From an uncultured Chryseobacterium sp. (GTDB lineage: Bacteria; Bacteroidota; Bacteroidia; Flavobacteriales; Weeksellaceae), in contig CAJYGB010000040.1 in assembly GCA_913774355.1 (NCBI GenBank), positions 1 to 64,000 of the forward strand: DNA of 64,000 nt. Direction: 5' to 3'. Positions within the stretch are counted from its first letter, which is position 1. Every line of letters starts with the position of its first letter. The notes beneath the pieces were generated by a model. It saw nothing but the letters and a program-made list of their open reading frames with translations. It did not search any database and had not been told where the DNA came from. This document shows, in pieces, positions 7,212-16,379 of this stretch. The position numbers and the translations under genes are program-made.

Positions 7212-9695
7212 ATGAATGATAAATCTTTACCCTCTCAACCCCGACGCCGTAAATGGCTGATTTACACTATTGCCGTTATTGTTGTGCTCGCCGTCGCTTT
7301 TCCCTTTGCCCTCGAGTTTTACCTGCAGCGGAAACTGCCGGACTTGGTAAACGATAAAACACCGTATACCGTTAAAATCTCAGGCTTTAAACTCAGCCTG
7401 ATGTCAGGCGATATTACCGTCAACCAATTAAAAATCGCCACCAAAAACACGAAAAATAAAAACATTACCCAGATTCAGGGAAGCGTGGGACAGGTAAAAA
7501 TCACGGATTTCGGGATTATGAAAGCACTGTTCAAAAAATCATATCATGCCGACCAGCTGCTCGTTTCGGATGGAAATATTATTGTTAAAACGGCCGTTAA
7601 AGATAAAAAGGAAAAAAAAGAAAAGAAAAAACTGGATCTTACCTTAAATGATCTGTCCATTAAAAATGTAACGGCTGATGTGGAAGATGCCAACGGAAAA
7701 CCGATTTTCAAAGGTGAGAATATTGCGGTCAGTCTTACAGACATTACCCAAAGCAGCAATGATTCGAAGATACCTTTAGCCTTTAAAGACCCTCAGATAA
7801 AAGCTTCAAACATTAAAATAGGGGTGAATGAATTTTACGAGATCCATTCCCGGGAGGTGAAAGCCTCAAAAAAATCATTGAAACTGTTGGCTTTCCGGTT
7901 GAAGCCTATTCAGAATCTCCGGAACTACAATTCAAAAAATATTTTTGATTTTGCAGCCGGGGAATTTACAGCCGATGATTTTAACATTAGCCAGGATTCC
8001 CTCATCGTTTCCAAAGTATACTTTTCGGAACCCGATCTGAAGGTAACTTCTACCGGGAAGCAGACCGTGGAAAAAAATAAAAATCCGAGAGAGATCGAAA
8101 TGAAAATCGGGATGAAGAATATCTTTTTCCAGAATGGTAAAATCACCGTCCTTCAGCAGGATCGGGAAAAAACCGCGTCTGTCGAGCATTTTAATTTCAA
8201 GCTTAATGACATTGTTTTTGACAAAAATACCGTGAAAGAGAAAATCCCTTTCCGTTTCACCAATCATGATATCGAAGCCGACAATATCTATTTTAAAGCC
8301 GATCCGGCACAAGCCATCAGAGTAGAAAAAATCACTTCAAAAAACTCAGATATTATCATTGATGGTTTCAGGATGCTGGCCTTAAAAAAGAATATTTCAA
8401 AAGATGTATTCACGGCATCGGCAAGTCAGATCAGATTACTGAAGAATAAAAGCCGGTACATCGGCCAGAAGCTGAATATCGATTTTGCAGGAATTGTTAT
8501 CGACCGTCCGGATATCGCCATCAGTTCCCCTGCAAAAAAATCGCCGGACAAGAAGAAAAGTGCTACGCCTCAGGAATTTGCAGCAAAAGTCGGTTTCATT
8601 CGGCTAACAAACGGTAAATTTGCCCAAACCGTTCAGAATAAACATAAAATGTCGGTGGAGTCTTTTGATATTAAGCTGGACGGCATCTATACCGACCAGA
8701 AGGTTTTAGGACACAGCATTCCATTTACCGTTCAGAAACGGGACGTCAAAGCTGAGAAAATCCATCTTGACGCCGGGAAATATTATAATTTATCAGTGGC
8801 CGGGATTGCAAATTCAGGGAAGACAACGGAGGTGTCGGATCTGCATTTTACCCCGAAATATTCCCGTAAGGCGTTCAGTCGCGTGATTGCCAAGGAAACC
8901 GATCTGTACACTATTGCTGTTAGGAAAATCAGCGTTGAAGACCATCAGTCTTCTTTCGGAAAAGATGCGGTTATCGATATCAGCCGTCTTGATATTGACC
9001 GGCTGAACTGCAACATCTACCATGATCTTGCTCCGCCTGATGATAATGCCATACGCTATTTTTTCAGCAAAAAACTAAGGGATGTAAAGGTGCCGCTTTT
9101 TATTAAAAACGTTAACCTCAGAAATTCCGAGTTGACCTACGAAGAAAATGCGGAGAACAGCAACATTCCGGGAAAAATTACTTTTAATAAATTCAATGCG
9201 CAGATTACCAATGTGAATAATGCAAAAATAAAAGGCCGGCCGACGGTGATCAACACCGATGCCCGATTTGACTTCTTTGGTACTGCAGATACCAAAGTAA
9301 ACTGGCGATTTGATGTCAAAGACCGTTCGGATTATTTTACCATAAAAGGGGATATCCGAAAACTCTCCGCAGAAAACGTCAACCTTTTTGTCCGGCCGTA
9401 TCTTAATGTAACACTGGACGGGCAGATCGATTACCTGAAATTCGATTATTACGGAAACTCCGCCGGCATCAACGGGAAGTTTTACTTCAAATACAACGAT
9501 ATGTACGTTAACCTTTTGAATAAAAAGGGGAAAGAGAGAAAACTACTGACCAAGATCGCCAACTGGTTTGTAAAGGACGATTCTAAAGGAGAGCCGGAGC
9601 ATGTGGTGATCGAGAAAAAAAGAGATCCTGAAAGAAGCTTCTTCAATATGCTGTGGCAGGGAATTATGGAAGGGCTTAAGAAATACATTATTTAA
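7212..9695 (+). CDS. AsmA/DUF748-like inner-membrane-anchored envelope protein
   Basis: An 827-residue protein with one N-terminal membrane anchor (residues 15-35) and a very long, beta-rich, repetitive periplasmic part. It resembles AsmA-like/DUF748 proteins, with repeated runs such as VEKITSKNSDIIIDGFRML and FNKFNAQITNVNNAKI. It also has lysine-rich linkers (near 135 and 445). AsmA-like proteins form hydrophobic grooves bridging inner and outer membrane and are implicated in phospholipid transport. It ends 100 bases before a DUF5686 outer-membrane protein, but a terminator-like hairpin separates them. The specific role is unknown. Confidence 0.7.
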   Translation: MNDKSLPSQPRRRKWLIYTIAVIVVLAVAFPFALEFYLQRKLPDLVNDKTPYTVKISGFKLSLMSGDITVNQLKIATKNTKNKNITQIQGSVGQVKITDFGIMKALFKKSYHADQLLVSDGNIIVKTAVKDKKEKKEKKKLDLTLNDLSIKNVTADVEDANGKPIFKGENIAVSLTDITQSSNDSKIPLAFKDPQIKASNIKIGVNEFYEIHSREVKASKKSLKLLAFRLKPIQNLRNYNSKNIFDFAAGEFTADDFNISQDSLIVSKVYFSEPDLKVTSTGKQTVEKNKNPREIEMKIGMKNIFFQNGKITVLQQDREKTASVEHFNFKLNDIVFDKNTVKEKIPFRFTNHDIEADNIYFKADPAQAIRVEKITSKNSDIIIDGFRMLALKKNISKDVFTASASQIRLLKNKSRYIGQKLNIDFAGIVIDRPDIAISSPAKKSPDKKKSATPQEFAAKVGFIRLTNGKFAQTVQNKHKMSVESFDIKLDGIYTDQKVLGHSIPFTVQKRDVKAEKIHLDAGKYYNLSVAGIANSGKTTEVSDLHFTPKYSRKAFSRVIAKETDLYTIAVRKISVEDHQSSFGKDAVIDISRLDIDRLNCNIYHDLAPPDDNAIRYFFSKKLRDVKVPLFIKNVNLRNSELTYEENAENSNIPGKITFNKFNAQITNVNNAKIKGRPTVINTDARFDFFGTADTKVNWRFDVKDRSDYFTIKGDIRKLSAENVNLFVRPYLNVTLDGQIDYLKFDYYGNSAGINGKFYFKYNDMYVNLLNKKGKERKLLTKIANWFVKDDSKGEPEHVVIEKKRDPERSFFNMLWQGIMEGLKKYII

Positions 9696-9738
9696 ATAAA
9701 ATTAATCGGCATTCTTTTTGCCAGCCTAATAAACATTG

Positions 9739-9780
9739 ATGAGGATAAGGACGATGAGATGTGCTTATCCTCATTTATTT
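9739..9780 (+). terminator. Terminator after the AsmA-like gene
   Basis: Arms ATGAGGATAAG and CTTATCCTCAT form an 11-bp perfect stem, followed by TTTATTT. It ends just before the DUF5686 start at 9793, so it limits readthrough or acts as an attenuator. Confidence 0.65.
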
Positions 9781-9792
9781 AATACACCTTTT

Positions 9793-12234
9793 ATGAATAA
9801 ATATTACCCGCTACTATTGCTGTTGTTTTCAACCCTCCTGTTTTCCCAGTCGAAAATCATTATTAAAGACTCCGAAACCCATTTGCCCATCAGTAATGCC
9901 ACCGTAAGCTGTGACCATACGGTTCTGGGCAAAAGTAATGCATCGGGGATTCTTTATTTTACCTCAGACTGTAAAAAAGTGGCTGTTTCCGCAACCGAAT
10001 ACAAAGAAGCAAGCTATCTTACCGATAAAGTAATGGAGGTATTTCTTGCGAGAAGAGAGCCGAAAACAAAATCCATAGAAGGCGTGGTCTTGTCCGACAA
10101 AAGTGATCCGAGGGCACTGGAAATCTTGCAGAAAGTAAACGATAACTACAATCAGAACTCACCCCAAAGCCTTGAATCATATGCCTACAAGTCGTATGAA
10201 AAAATAGCCATGGATCTGGATCAGGACAGCATTGAAATCTATAATAATTACATAAGAAAAAGAATCGATTCGTTGGAAAAGCTTCCTCAGAGGCCAATGA
10301 AGCCTAAAGATAAGAAAGACTCGTTACAATCCGTACAACTGGCACAGCTGGCGGGTCAGAGTAAAATGTTTCTGTGGGAACGCGCTTCCGAAGTGATGTA
10401 TTCACAGAAATATGGGGAAAAAATCAACATTCTGGATAACCGGGTTTCCGGTCTCAAGCAGCCTTTGTACGAGCTGATGGCCTTCCGGTCAAACCGCAAC
10501 AAAATTCCTAAAGAAGTAAAAGAAGAAAACAGAAACCTGTACCGGTTTTTCCTTACCGATTCCCTTGAGATCGACGGCCGTGAAAGTTATGTGATCCGGT
10601 TCAGACAGGTGAATAACCGGGAAGCGCGGGATCGCAAAAAATTCAATGGATATCTGTATATCGATAAAGCCACTTACGCCCTTAAAAAAATCGAGAGCGA
10701 AAGCAACGAGGCCAACGAAGGGACCGTAACCAGCATCTGGACTCCCGTTAAAGACAAATGGTTCCTGCTGAAAGAAGATTATAAGCTGAAAGTAAACAGC
10801 AATGTTCTGGATATGAACATCAGCCTGCGGGGCGAGAAAAGAGAAAAGAAAAAAGACAAGGGCAAAAAGTTCGGAACCTATGCTTATGCGACCGCTGATT
10901 ATTTCGACATTAAAACGCCGATTGAGGAAAATCCAAAAGATTTTAAAGGCTATACCATTTCCGTGAAAAATTCTGATGGCAACTTGCTGGACGAATACCG
11001 TACAGAAAAGCTTAATGAACGAGAAGAGAATACCTACGTGAAAATAGACAGTCTGAGCAATGCCTATAAACTGGATCAGAAAGCAAAAGGCCTTGCCGGG
11101 CTTTTGAAAGGAAAGCTTCGTCTGGGAATGGTGGATTTTGATCTGGCGAAAGTATTCGGTTACAACAAATACGAGCACGTCCGTCTTGGATTAGGCGTTA
11201 AACTCAACGAAAGGTTCAATCCGTATATTTCGCCGGATGCCTATTTTGCGTATGGAATCTATGACAAAAAATTCAAATTCGGAGGTGGAGTAGACATCAA
11301 AACCACCCTGGAGAAAAATTCATTTTTCAGGCTTGAATACTTTAGTGATGTAAATGCCGCAGGGCGGTTTTCGGAGAACCTCTGGAATTTCAGAATGCAG
11401 ATCATGAATTCGGGAGTAGCCATCAACAATAACATTTTCTACAGCTATGAAGGTTTTAAATTAAGCTATGAAAATGATATTACCAACGGCCTGACCCTGA
11501 ATATAGCCACTAAAAAATCACAGGAAGAAGCCCTGTTCGATTACAGCTATAAAGATTTGGGCAAACGTTTCGACATTACTTCGGCAACCCTTACCCTCAA
11601 ATATTCTCCGAATTCCAAAAACGTAATGACGCCCGAAGGCAAATACACCTACGAACAGAATTATCCGGAGTTCTACTTCAATTATGAGCAGGGGCTTAAA
11701 GCTTGGGACGGCGATTTCAGCTTCAGCAGGTTTGACGTACTGATCAGCCATAATCTCAAAACAAAATTAGGGGTTACCGGAATCCGTGCCTACGGAGGGT
11801 TGGTTGTCGGGGAGGCGCCGATCTGGGAAAACTTCACCATGAACGGACTGGCTAACGGAAAAAGCGGTTTAAACTTCAACCTGACCTCCTATCTTGGGTT
11901 TGCGACAATGGAAGGCGGTAAATATTACAATGATAAATTTGCCGGCATCTACCTGACCCACAGACTGCCGTGGTATTTCAAGAGCTTTGGTAAAAATGTT
12001 TCGAGTTTCGACGTTATTTACCGTGGGATTACCGGCGACATGAAAAATCCACAGGATCACCAGTTCAAATTTGAAACCCTGAACCACCTCTACAACGAAG
12101 TCGGCCTGGAGTGGAACAACTTCCTTTCTTCCCAGTTTAACCTCGGATTCTTCTACCGCGTAGGCCATTATAACACAGGAAGCTTCAAGGATAATTTTGC
12201 CATCCAGTTTAAATTAAGATTGTTAGGCTTTTAA
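9793..12234 (+). CDS. DUF5686 outer-membrane protein with carboxypeptidase-like N-terminal domain
   Basis: An 813-residue exported protein. The signal peptide (LLLLLFSTLLFSQ) is followed by a CarboxypepD_reg-like beta-sandwich (IIKDSETHLPISNATV). After a charged linker comes a DUF5686 domain, whose C-terminal half is built of alternating amphipathic strands and ends in LRLLGF, as in outer-membrane beta barrels. I start at ATG 9793: earlier in-frame codons fall inside the terminator hairpin, and only this start gives a signal peptide. These proteins are common in Bacteroidota, and their function is not established. Confidence 0.8.
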   Translation: MNKYYPLLLLLFSTLLFSQSKIIIKDSETHLPISNATVSCDHTVLGKSNASGILYFTSDCKKVAVSATEYKEASYLTDKVMEVFLARREPKTKSIEGVVLSDKSDPRALEILQKVNDNYNQNSPQSLESYAYKSYEKIAMDLDQDSIEIYNNYIRKRIDSLEKLPQRPMKPKDKKDSLQSVQLAQLAGQSKMFLWERASEVMYSQKYGEKINILDNRVSGLKQPLYELMAFRSNRNKIPKEVKEENRNLYRFFLTDSLEIDGRESYVIRFRQVNNREARDRKKFNGYLYIDKATYALKKIESESNEANEGTVTSIWTPVKDKWFLLKEDYKLKVNSNVLDMNISLRGEKREKKKDKGKKFGTYAYATADYFDIKTPIEENPKDFKGYTISVKNSDGNLLDEYRTEKLNEREENTYVKIDSLSNAYKLDQKAKGLAGLLKGKLRLGMVDFDLAKVFGYNKYEHVRLGLGVKLNERFNPYISPDAYFAYGIYDKKFKFGGGVDIKTTLEKNSFFRLEYFSDVNAAGRFSENLWNFRMQIMNSGVAINNNIFYSYEGFKLSYENDITNGLTLNIATKKSQEEALFDYSYKDLGKRFDITSATLTLKYSPNSKNVMTPEGKYTYEQNYPEFYFNYEQGLKAWDGDFSFSRFDVLISHNLKTKLGVTGIRAYGGLVVGEAPIWENFTMNGLANGKSGLNFNLTSYLGFATMEGGKYYNDKFAGIYLTHRLPWYFKSFGKNVSSFDVIYRGITGDMKNPQDHQFKFETLNHLYNEVGLEWNNFLSSQFNLGFFYRVGHYNTGSFKDNFAIQFKLRLLGF

Positions 12235-12264
12235 ATACAGAAATATAATACAATATGATAAAGG

Positions 12265-12292
12265 CAGTGGTTTTTTAAGCCACTGTTTTTTG
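12265..12292. terminator. Terminator after the DUF5686 gene
   Basis: CAGTGG and CCACTG arms around a 9-base loop, followed by six T residues on the plus strand. Confidence 0.6.
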
Positions 12293-12344
12293 ATTTTTAC
12301 TTTACCGGATAACAATTCATTATAAAAGCCTCCCACAGATTCTA

Positions 12345-12371
12345 CAGATTTTCACAATCCGTGAAAATCTG
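12345..12371. repeat. Perfect intergenic palindrome, member of a dispersed repeat family
   Basis: CAGATTTTCAC-N5-GTGAAAATCTG is an 11-bp perfect inverted repeat. The right arm plus the following GTGCAAAT...GGTTAAA recurs at about 12602-12630. Shorter relatives (ATCTGTGAAAATC...) occur near 27228, 46330, 46609 and 46780. All copies are intergenic. Confidence 0.7.
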
Positions 12372-12792
12372 TGCAAATTCCTGGTTAAAAAATTCTTCGA
12401 TTTTATTTTTATATGTTTCAGGCTATCAAAAAAACTCTTCTGTGACCAATATGTTAATACCTGAATTAAACACCCAGTTTGTCATTCCCGCAGGGAATCT
12501 GAACATAGTATTAGAGAAGCAATAGAAACCCCGGTTTCTATCCTATCAGAGAAATTCAAGTGCAAAGCTTTTCAACTCCCCATTAAATAAACGGAATCAT
12601 GCGTGAAAATCTGTGCAAATCCATGGTTAAAAAAAACAAATGCAGACTTCAGCCTTCCAATGAGAAGTATACATTTAAAAATATTTGACTTTTAGTCTCA
12701 TGTGTTCTGAAATATTTTCAATCCATTCCAAAATTCTCCTGTGCTCGATGTGTTAACAAAGCAAATGCAATCATCCTTAAAATCAGCAGGGC

Positions 12793-14040
12793 TTAAAACC
12801 TCAAAGCCAGCAAAGCCCCGATCAGCGCAGGAATCATTACCACCATTCCGAGTTTTAAAAACGCCCAGCCGCTCATATCATAACCGTTTTTTCTCAACTC
12901 TTTCAGCCATAAAATCGTTGCTAAAGAACCTGTGATGGAAAGATTCGGACCAAGATCGATCCCAACGAGGATGGCACTTCGTACCGCTTCCGGCAGGTGA
13001 ATGGCTGAAACCGTTGATCCGGCAATAAGTCCGGCCGGCAGATTATTGATAAGATTGCTTCCAAACGCAACGGCCAGACCAGCGAGCCAGGAAGTCGTTT
13101 CCGTCGCATGATGCGCCTCATCCGCCAGTTTTTGGGAAAGGGAATCAATAATTCCCGTTTGCTGAACAGCTTCTACCAAAACAAACAGGCCAGCTACCAA
13201 CGGAATGACAGACCATGAAATATGCCGGGCAAACGCCACCGGATTTTTCCGGCCGGCTATGAGAACCAGAATGGTCGTACTTAGCCCGGCAATGGCCGTA
13301 GGTAATCCGAGATCCCAATTCATGAGGGAAGCAGAAAGTAAAACCAGGGTGGTAACAACAATTCCGGCCAGTGCCATCTTTCCTCCCGGCTGTAAAGGCT
13401 CTGCTTCAATATCAGAATTGATAGATTCACGCAGTAATTTTTTCTGGGTTAAAAAAAGCATCAGAAAGGTAAGTACTACCGAAATCATGGACGGCAGCAG
13501 ATAGTTACTGAACCATACTCCCAGGGGTGGCATTTCTTTTCCGTAGATTACCAGGTTGGCCGGATTAGAAATCGGAAGAATGAAAGAAGCCGCGTTGGCA
13601 ATAAAAGCACAGATCAGCAGATAGGGAAGGGCATTTTTTACTTTCGCCCGCCTTACCGCAACAGCAACGGCAGGAGTTAATACAACGGCAGTGGCATCGT
13701 TCGACATGAAAGTGGTTACCATAAGACCTACCAGGTAAATCAGCACAAAAAGCCTGAAGGAAGATCCTTTGGAGAATCGTATCGCATGACAGGCCAGCCA
13801 GTCGAAAAGGCCCTCCCGCCGTGCGGATTCGGCAAGGGTCATCATTCCGATCAGGAAAAGATAGACATCAAGACCTTTCCCGATTCCAGTCCAGGCATCC
13901 TGTAAAGAAATCAGTCCGAAAACAAGCAGAAGCAAAGCTCCGGCAACGGCCCAGACCGCTTCCTGGATTTTATATGGCCGGATAATCACTCCGCCAATGG
14001 TAACTAAAGCAATAAAGTAGATGAAGAATTCATTGTTCAT
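12793..14040 (-). CDS. ArsB/NhaD-superfamily anion carrier (arsenite-type permease)
   Basis: A 415-residue membrane protein with about eleven transmembrane segments of the ion-transporter (ArsB/SLC13-like) superfamily. It shows the inverted-repeat arrangement typical of that fold, with matched conserved turns: TFMSNDATAVVLTP in the first half and FGSNLINNLPAGLIAG in the second. These correspond to the substrate-binding hairpins. ArsB relatives export arsenite. No ArsR, ArsC or ArsA is adjacent, so the substrate is unproven. The next gene upstream on the same strand is an MFS carrier, 200 bases away. Confidence 0.75.
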   Translation of the reverse strand: MNNEFFIYFIALVTIGGVIIRPYKIQEAVWAVAGALLLLVFGLISLQDAWTGIGKGLDVYLFLIGMMTLAESARREGLFDWLACHAIRFSKGSSFRLFVLIYLVGLMVTTFMSNDATAVVLTPAVAVAVRRAKVKNALPYLLICAFIANAASFILPISNPANLVIYGKEMPPLGVWFSNYLLPSMISVVLTFLMLFLTQKKLLRESINSDIEAEPLQPGGKMALAGIVVTTLVLLSASLMNWDLGLPTAIAGLSTTILVLIAGRKNPVAFARHISWSVIPLVAGLFVLVEAVQQTGIIDSLSQKLADEAHHATETTSWLAGLAVAFGSNLINNLPAGLIAGSTVSAIHLPEAVRSAILVGIDLGPNLSITGSLATILWLKELRKNGYDMSGWAFLKLGMVVMIPALIGALLALRF

Positions 14041-14242
14041 AATAAAGGGAAAAATAATCTTTATTTAATGATAATTAAATAGTAAATGATCTTGAAGTCT
14101 GTTTAGAATTAGTTTAAGGTATGATTTCCAGTAAATTATAGTGGTTATGCAACAGATACAAATCAAATCTTCCTGATTTGCGTGAGAGATTAAAACTCAA
14201 AAATAAGATCTTAATTAACCGGAAAAGTGTAAAATTTTAATT

Positions 14243-15484
14243 TTAAGCGGGCTCTGAGCAGGCTTCGGAGGGCGCACATTCTTTTTTCATGGTTTTGCCG
14301 TTAATTAGCCATAATGCAATGGAAATGACGGCAATGCTTCCCAGAATAAGAAACGCAGAGCTGTATCCCATCTGCTGCGCAATCCATCCGCCAATGGCCG
14401 GGCTTAAGGCTGCACCGACTCCCTGAACCGTCATTACCGCACCCTGCCCGATATTGATCCTTCCCGTTCCGTTAAGAATATGCGCGACCAACCCCGGAAC
14501 GGCAACACTCTGAAGTCCTGCTCCAATTCCGTCAAGGATCTGTACAGGATACAATCCCACTTCACCGATCATTTGGGAGGCAATAAATCCTCTTAGCGGA
14601 AGAGAAAGAAAAGAAACCAGCATGATCATCCAGTATCCGTTCTTTTCGGCAATTTTCATTCCTGCGATCGAAGCCAGGATCATAACAATCTGGGCAATTA
14701 TAACGGTTAACGCCACAAACATATAGGCATTTTCCTGCATTTTAGAGGCTGCCGCCATTCCGTAAAGAGGAAGTAAAGCGCCATTGCCGAGGTGAAAGCA
14801 TGCGAGTGCCGCTGCAAGAATCAGCAACGGTTTACATTTCAGAAGCGTGCTGAGCCCGCTCGCTTTCTCGTCCTGTTCTGCATCCGACTTCATTCCGCGC
14901 GCGGCTTTATTATCGATACTGTCTGCCGGGATCATCAGAACGCTGATGATCGTGAGAACACCAAATAAAGCGGCGAGAAGAACAATCGCTGTCATCCCCC
15001 ATTTCAGTCCCAGATAACCTGATAGAGCCGCGCCCGCCACGTTTCCGGCATGGTTGAAAGCCTGGTTCAAGCCATTCTGCCTGTTGAATCCTTTCTGCTT
15101 TACGATTCCCAGCGTGATTCCTACTACCGCAGGTCCTATGGCAGCTCCTGCAATGGCGGTTGCTACCTGGGAAAGGCTGACTACCCAGAAGTTTTGTGAA
15201 AGTAGAATAAGAGCGGATGCAATAACGGTAAAAATTCCGGGTATAATGACAAATCTCCGTTTATGATTGGTGGAATCGATCACAGCACCGGCTGGCGTTG
15301 TCATAAGCATTCCTGCCACCCCTCCCAGGGACATTACCGTACCGATGGGGCCGCTTTGCCATCCTTTTGAAAGGAGAAAAATCCCCAGAAAGGGCCCGAT
15401 ACCGGCCTGCATATCGGCCATAAAAAAATTAAGCGCTTTAAGGGCACCTAATGTACGCGGCCCGGCATGAGTGTTTTTTTTCAT
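14243..15484 (-). CDS. MFS transporter with cysteine-containing tail
   Basis: A 413-residue, twelve-helix major facilitator protein. The segment GAVIDSTNHKRR (near 66) is the loop 2-3 motif of the family, and a long charged loop separates the halves (DKASGL region near 210). The C-terminus KKECAPSEACSEPA carries two cysteines in a hydrophilic tail, unusual for this family and suggestive of metal or metalloid contact. With the ArsB-like gene downstream this hints at a metalloid role, but that is inference. Confidence 0.75.
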   Translation of the reverse strand: MKKNTHAGPRTLGALKALNFFMADMQAGIGPFLGIFLLSKGWQSGPIGTVMSLGGVAGMLMTTPAGAVIDSTNHKRRFVIIPGIFTVIASALILLSQNFWVVSLSQVATAIAGAAIGPAVVGITLGIVKQKGFNRQNGLNQAFNHAGNVAGAALSGYLGLKWGMTAIVLLAALFGVLTIISVLMIPADSIDNKAARGMKSDAEQDEKASGLSTLLKCKPLLILAAALACFHLGNGALLPLYGMAAASKMQENAYMFVALTVIIAQIVMILASIAGMKIAEKNGYWMIMLVSFLSLPLRGFIASQMIGEVGLYPVQILDGIGAGLQSVAVPGLVAHILNGTGRINIGQGAVMTVQGVGAALSPAIGGWIAQQMGYSSAFLILGSIAVISIALWLINGKTMKKECAPSEACSEPA

Positions 15485-15625
15485 AGATAACCTCAGTATT
15501 AATTGGTTTAATCGTAAACAGAAAACCTTATGGAAAATGCAATCATGCCATCGTTAAAAGGTTTTCATATTCTTAATTTTGTGTGTAAGTGATATTTTGT
15601 AAGCCTGCCAAAAAGTATTCCAAAT

Positions 15626-15639
15626 ATGATCAGGATCAT
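15626..15639. promoter_or_regulatory. CRP/FNR-like palindrome ATGAT-N4-ATCAT
   Basis: ATGATCAGGATCAT sits inside an 8-bp inverted repeat with a 2-base centre, in the divergent region between the MFS gene and the efflux operon. The same pattern, with a different centre, occurs at 27345-27358. It resembles the FNR half-site pair TTGAT-N4-ATCAA. Which gene it serves is not clear. Confidence 0.4.
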
Positions 15640-15744
15640 ATTAATAATTTGAAATGACAAAGGTTGCCGATCAATAAAAAATATTTCCGGTCTTACTTTC
15701 CGGCATTTAAAAAAATTACAAGGACGAAATGCTTCAATTTAAAT

Positions 15745-15774
15745 TCATTCTTAACGAAACATTTCCTAATTTTG
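15745..15774 (+). promoter_or_regulatory. Efflux-operon promoter with TCATTCTTAAC element
   Basis: TCATTCTTAAC (15745-15755), 11 bases, then the -7 box TAATTTTG (15767-15774), five bases, then the GTG start at 15780. The same three pieces with identical spacing precede the paralogous gene at 22151. The short distance means the mRNA should start at or within a base or two of the GTG (leaderless). Confidence 0.65.
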
Positions 15775-15779
15775 CATAA

Positions 15780-16163
15780 GTGAAAAAACTGATCTCGATA
15801 CTATTGCTTAGTCTATACTTGGTTTCTACAACCGAGCTGTATCAGTTTTTGAAAGTACCGGTTCTTATTGAACATTATCTGGAACATAAGGCAGAAAATC
15901 CGGCTATTACAATTGTTTCATTTTTTAAAATTCATTACGAAAACCCGGTAAAGGATTCGGATTACAATAAAGACCAGCAGCTTCCGTTTGCTTCGCATGC
16001 AGCGCATCTTGTGATTGTTTGTACACCGGCGACACCTTTTACTTTTCAGTTGTCCGACAAGAGTTCCAACCCGATTATTAAATCCAAACAGACTTTTTAC
16101 AAAAGCATCTTTTATAATAAGGATATTCTCAATTCCATCTGGCAACCGCCGAAATCCTGTTGA
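15780..16163 (+). CDS. Small exported His-rich protein leading the metal-efflux operon
   Basis: A 127-residue protein starting at GTG, with a hydrophobic N-terminus (LISILLLSLYLVSTTELYQ). A conserved stretch follows, of the form LxxPVLIEHYLEHK...FFKIHYxxPxKDxDYxKDxxLPF, rich in His, Tyr and Asp. It is clearly paralogous to the protein at 22151-22537. No known domain is recognised. Its place directly before CusA/CzcA-type efflux genes and its spaced histidines suggest metal binding or sensing in the periplasm; this is inference. The distance to the RND gene is 216 bases. Confidence 0.75.
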   Translation: MKKLISILLLSLYLVSTTELYQFLKVPVLIEHYLEHKAENPAITIVSFFKIHYENPVKDSDYNKDQQLPFASHAAHLVIVCTPATPFTFQLSDKSSNPIIKSKQTFYKSIFYNKDILNSIWQPPKSC

Positions 16164-16379
16164 TTTTTTTCTGAATTATTCTCAAAAATATTTTTGAGAA
16201 CGTTTTGATATTAAGTTAATCAACGATAGGTTCATTAATTTTTTATCAGGCGATCAAACTTATTTATTCATAAGCATTTGCTGGAATAGTAAATTCGAAT
16301 AGAGATATTTATCTATAGCATAGGTATATGTTATCTGTTATTTATTATCTCCATATGCTAATAAGCTCAACAAATCATT

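Larger units (their letters stand above)
12235..12792. other. Intergenic repeat-bearing spacer
   Basis: This 558-base spacer lies between convergent genes. After the terminator it holds several pieces that look like small dispersed repeats rather than genes: a perfect palindrome at 12345-12371, a related GTGAAAATCTGTGCAAAT copy near 12602-12622, and a GTCATTCCCGCAGGGAATC segment near 12481-12500. No ORF with a believable start is seen. Confidence 0.55.

Noticed and set aside
9736..9792. Longer N-terminus for the DUF5686 protein
   Set aside because: It would start with TTG and run through a terminator hairpin; the signal peptide only fits a start at 9793.
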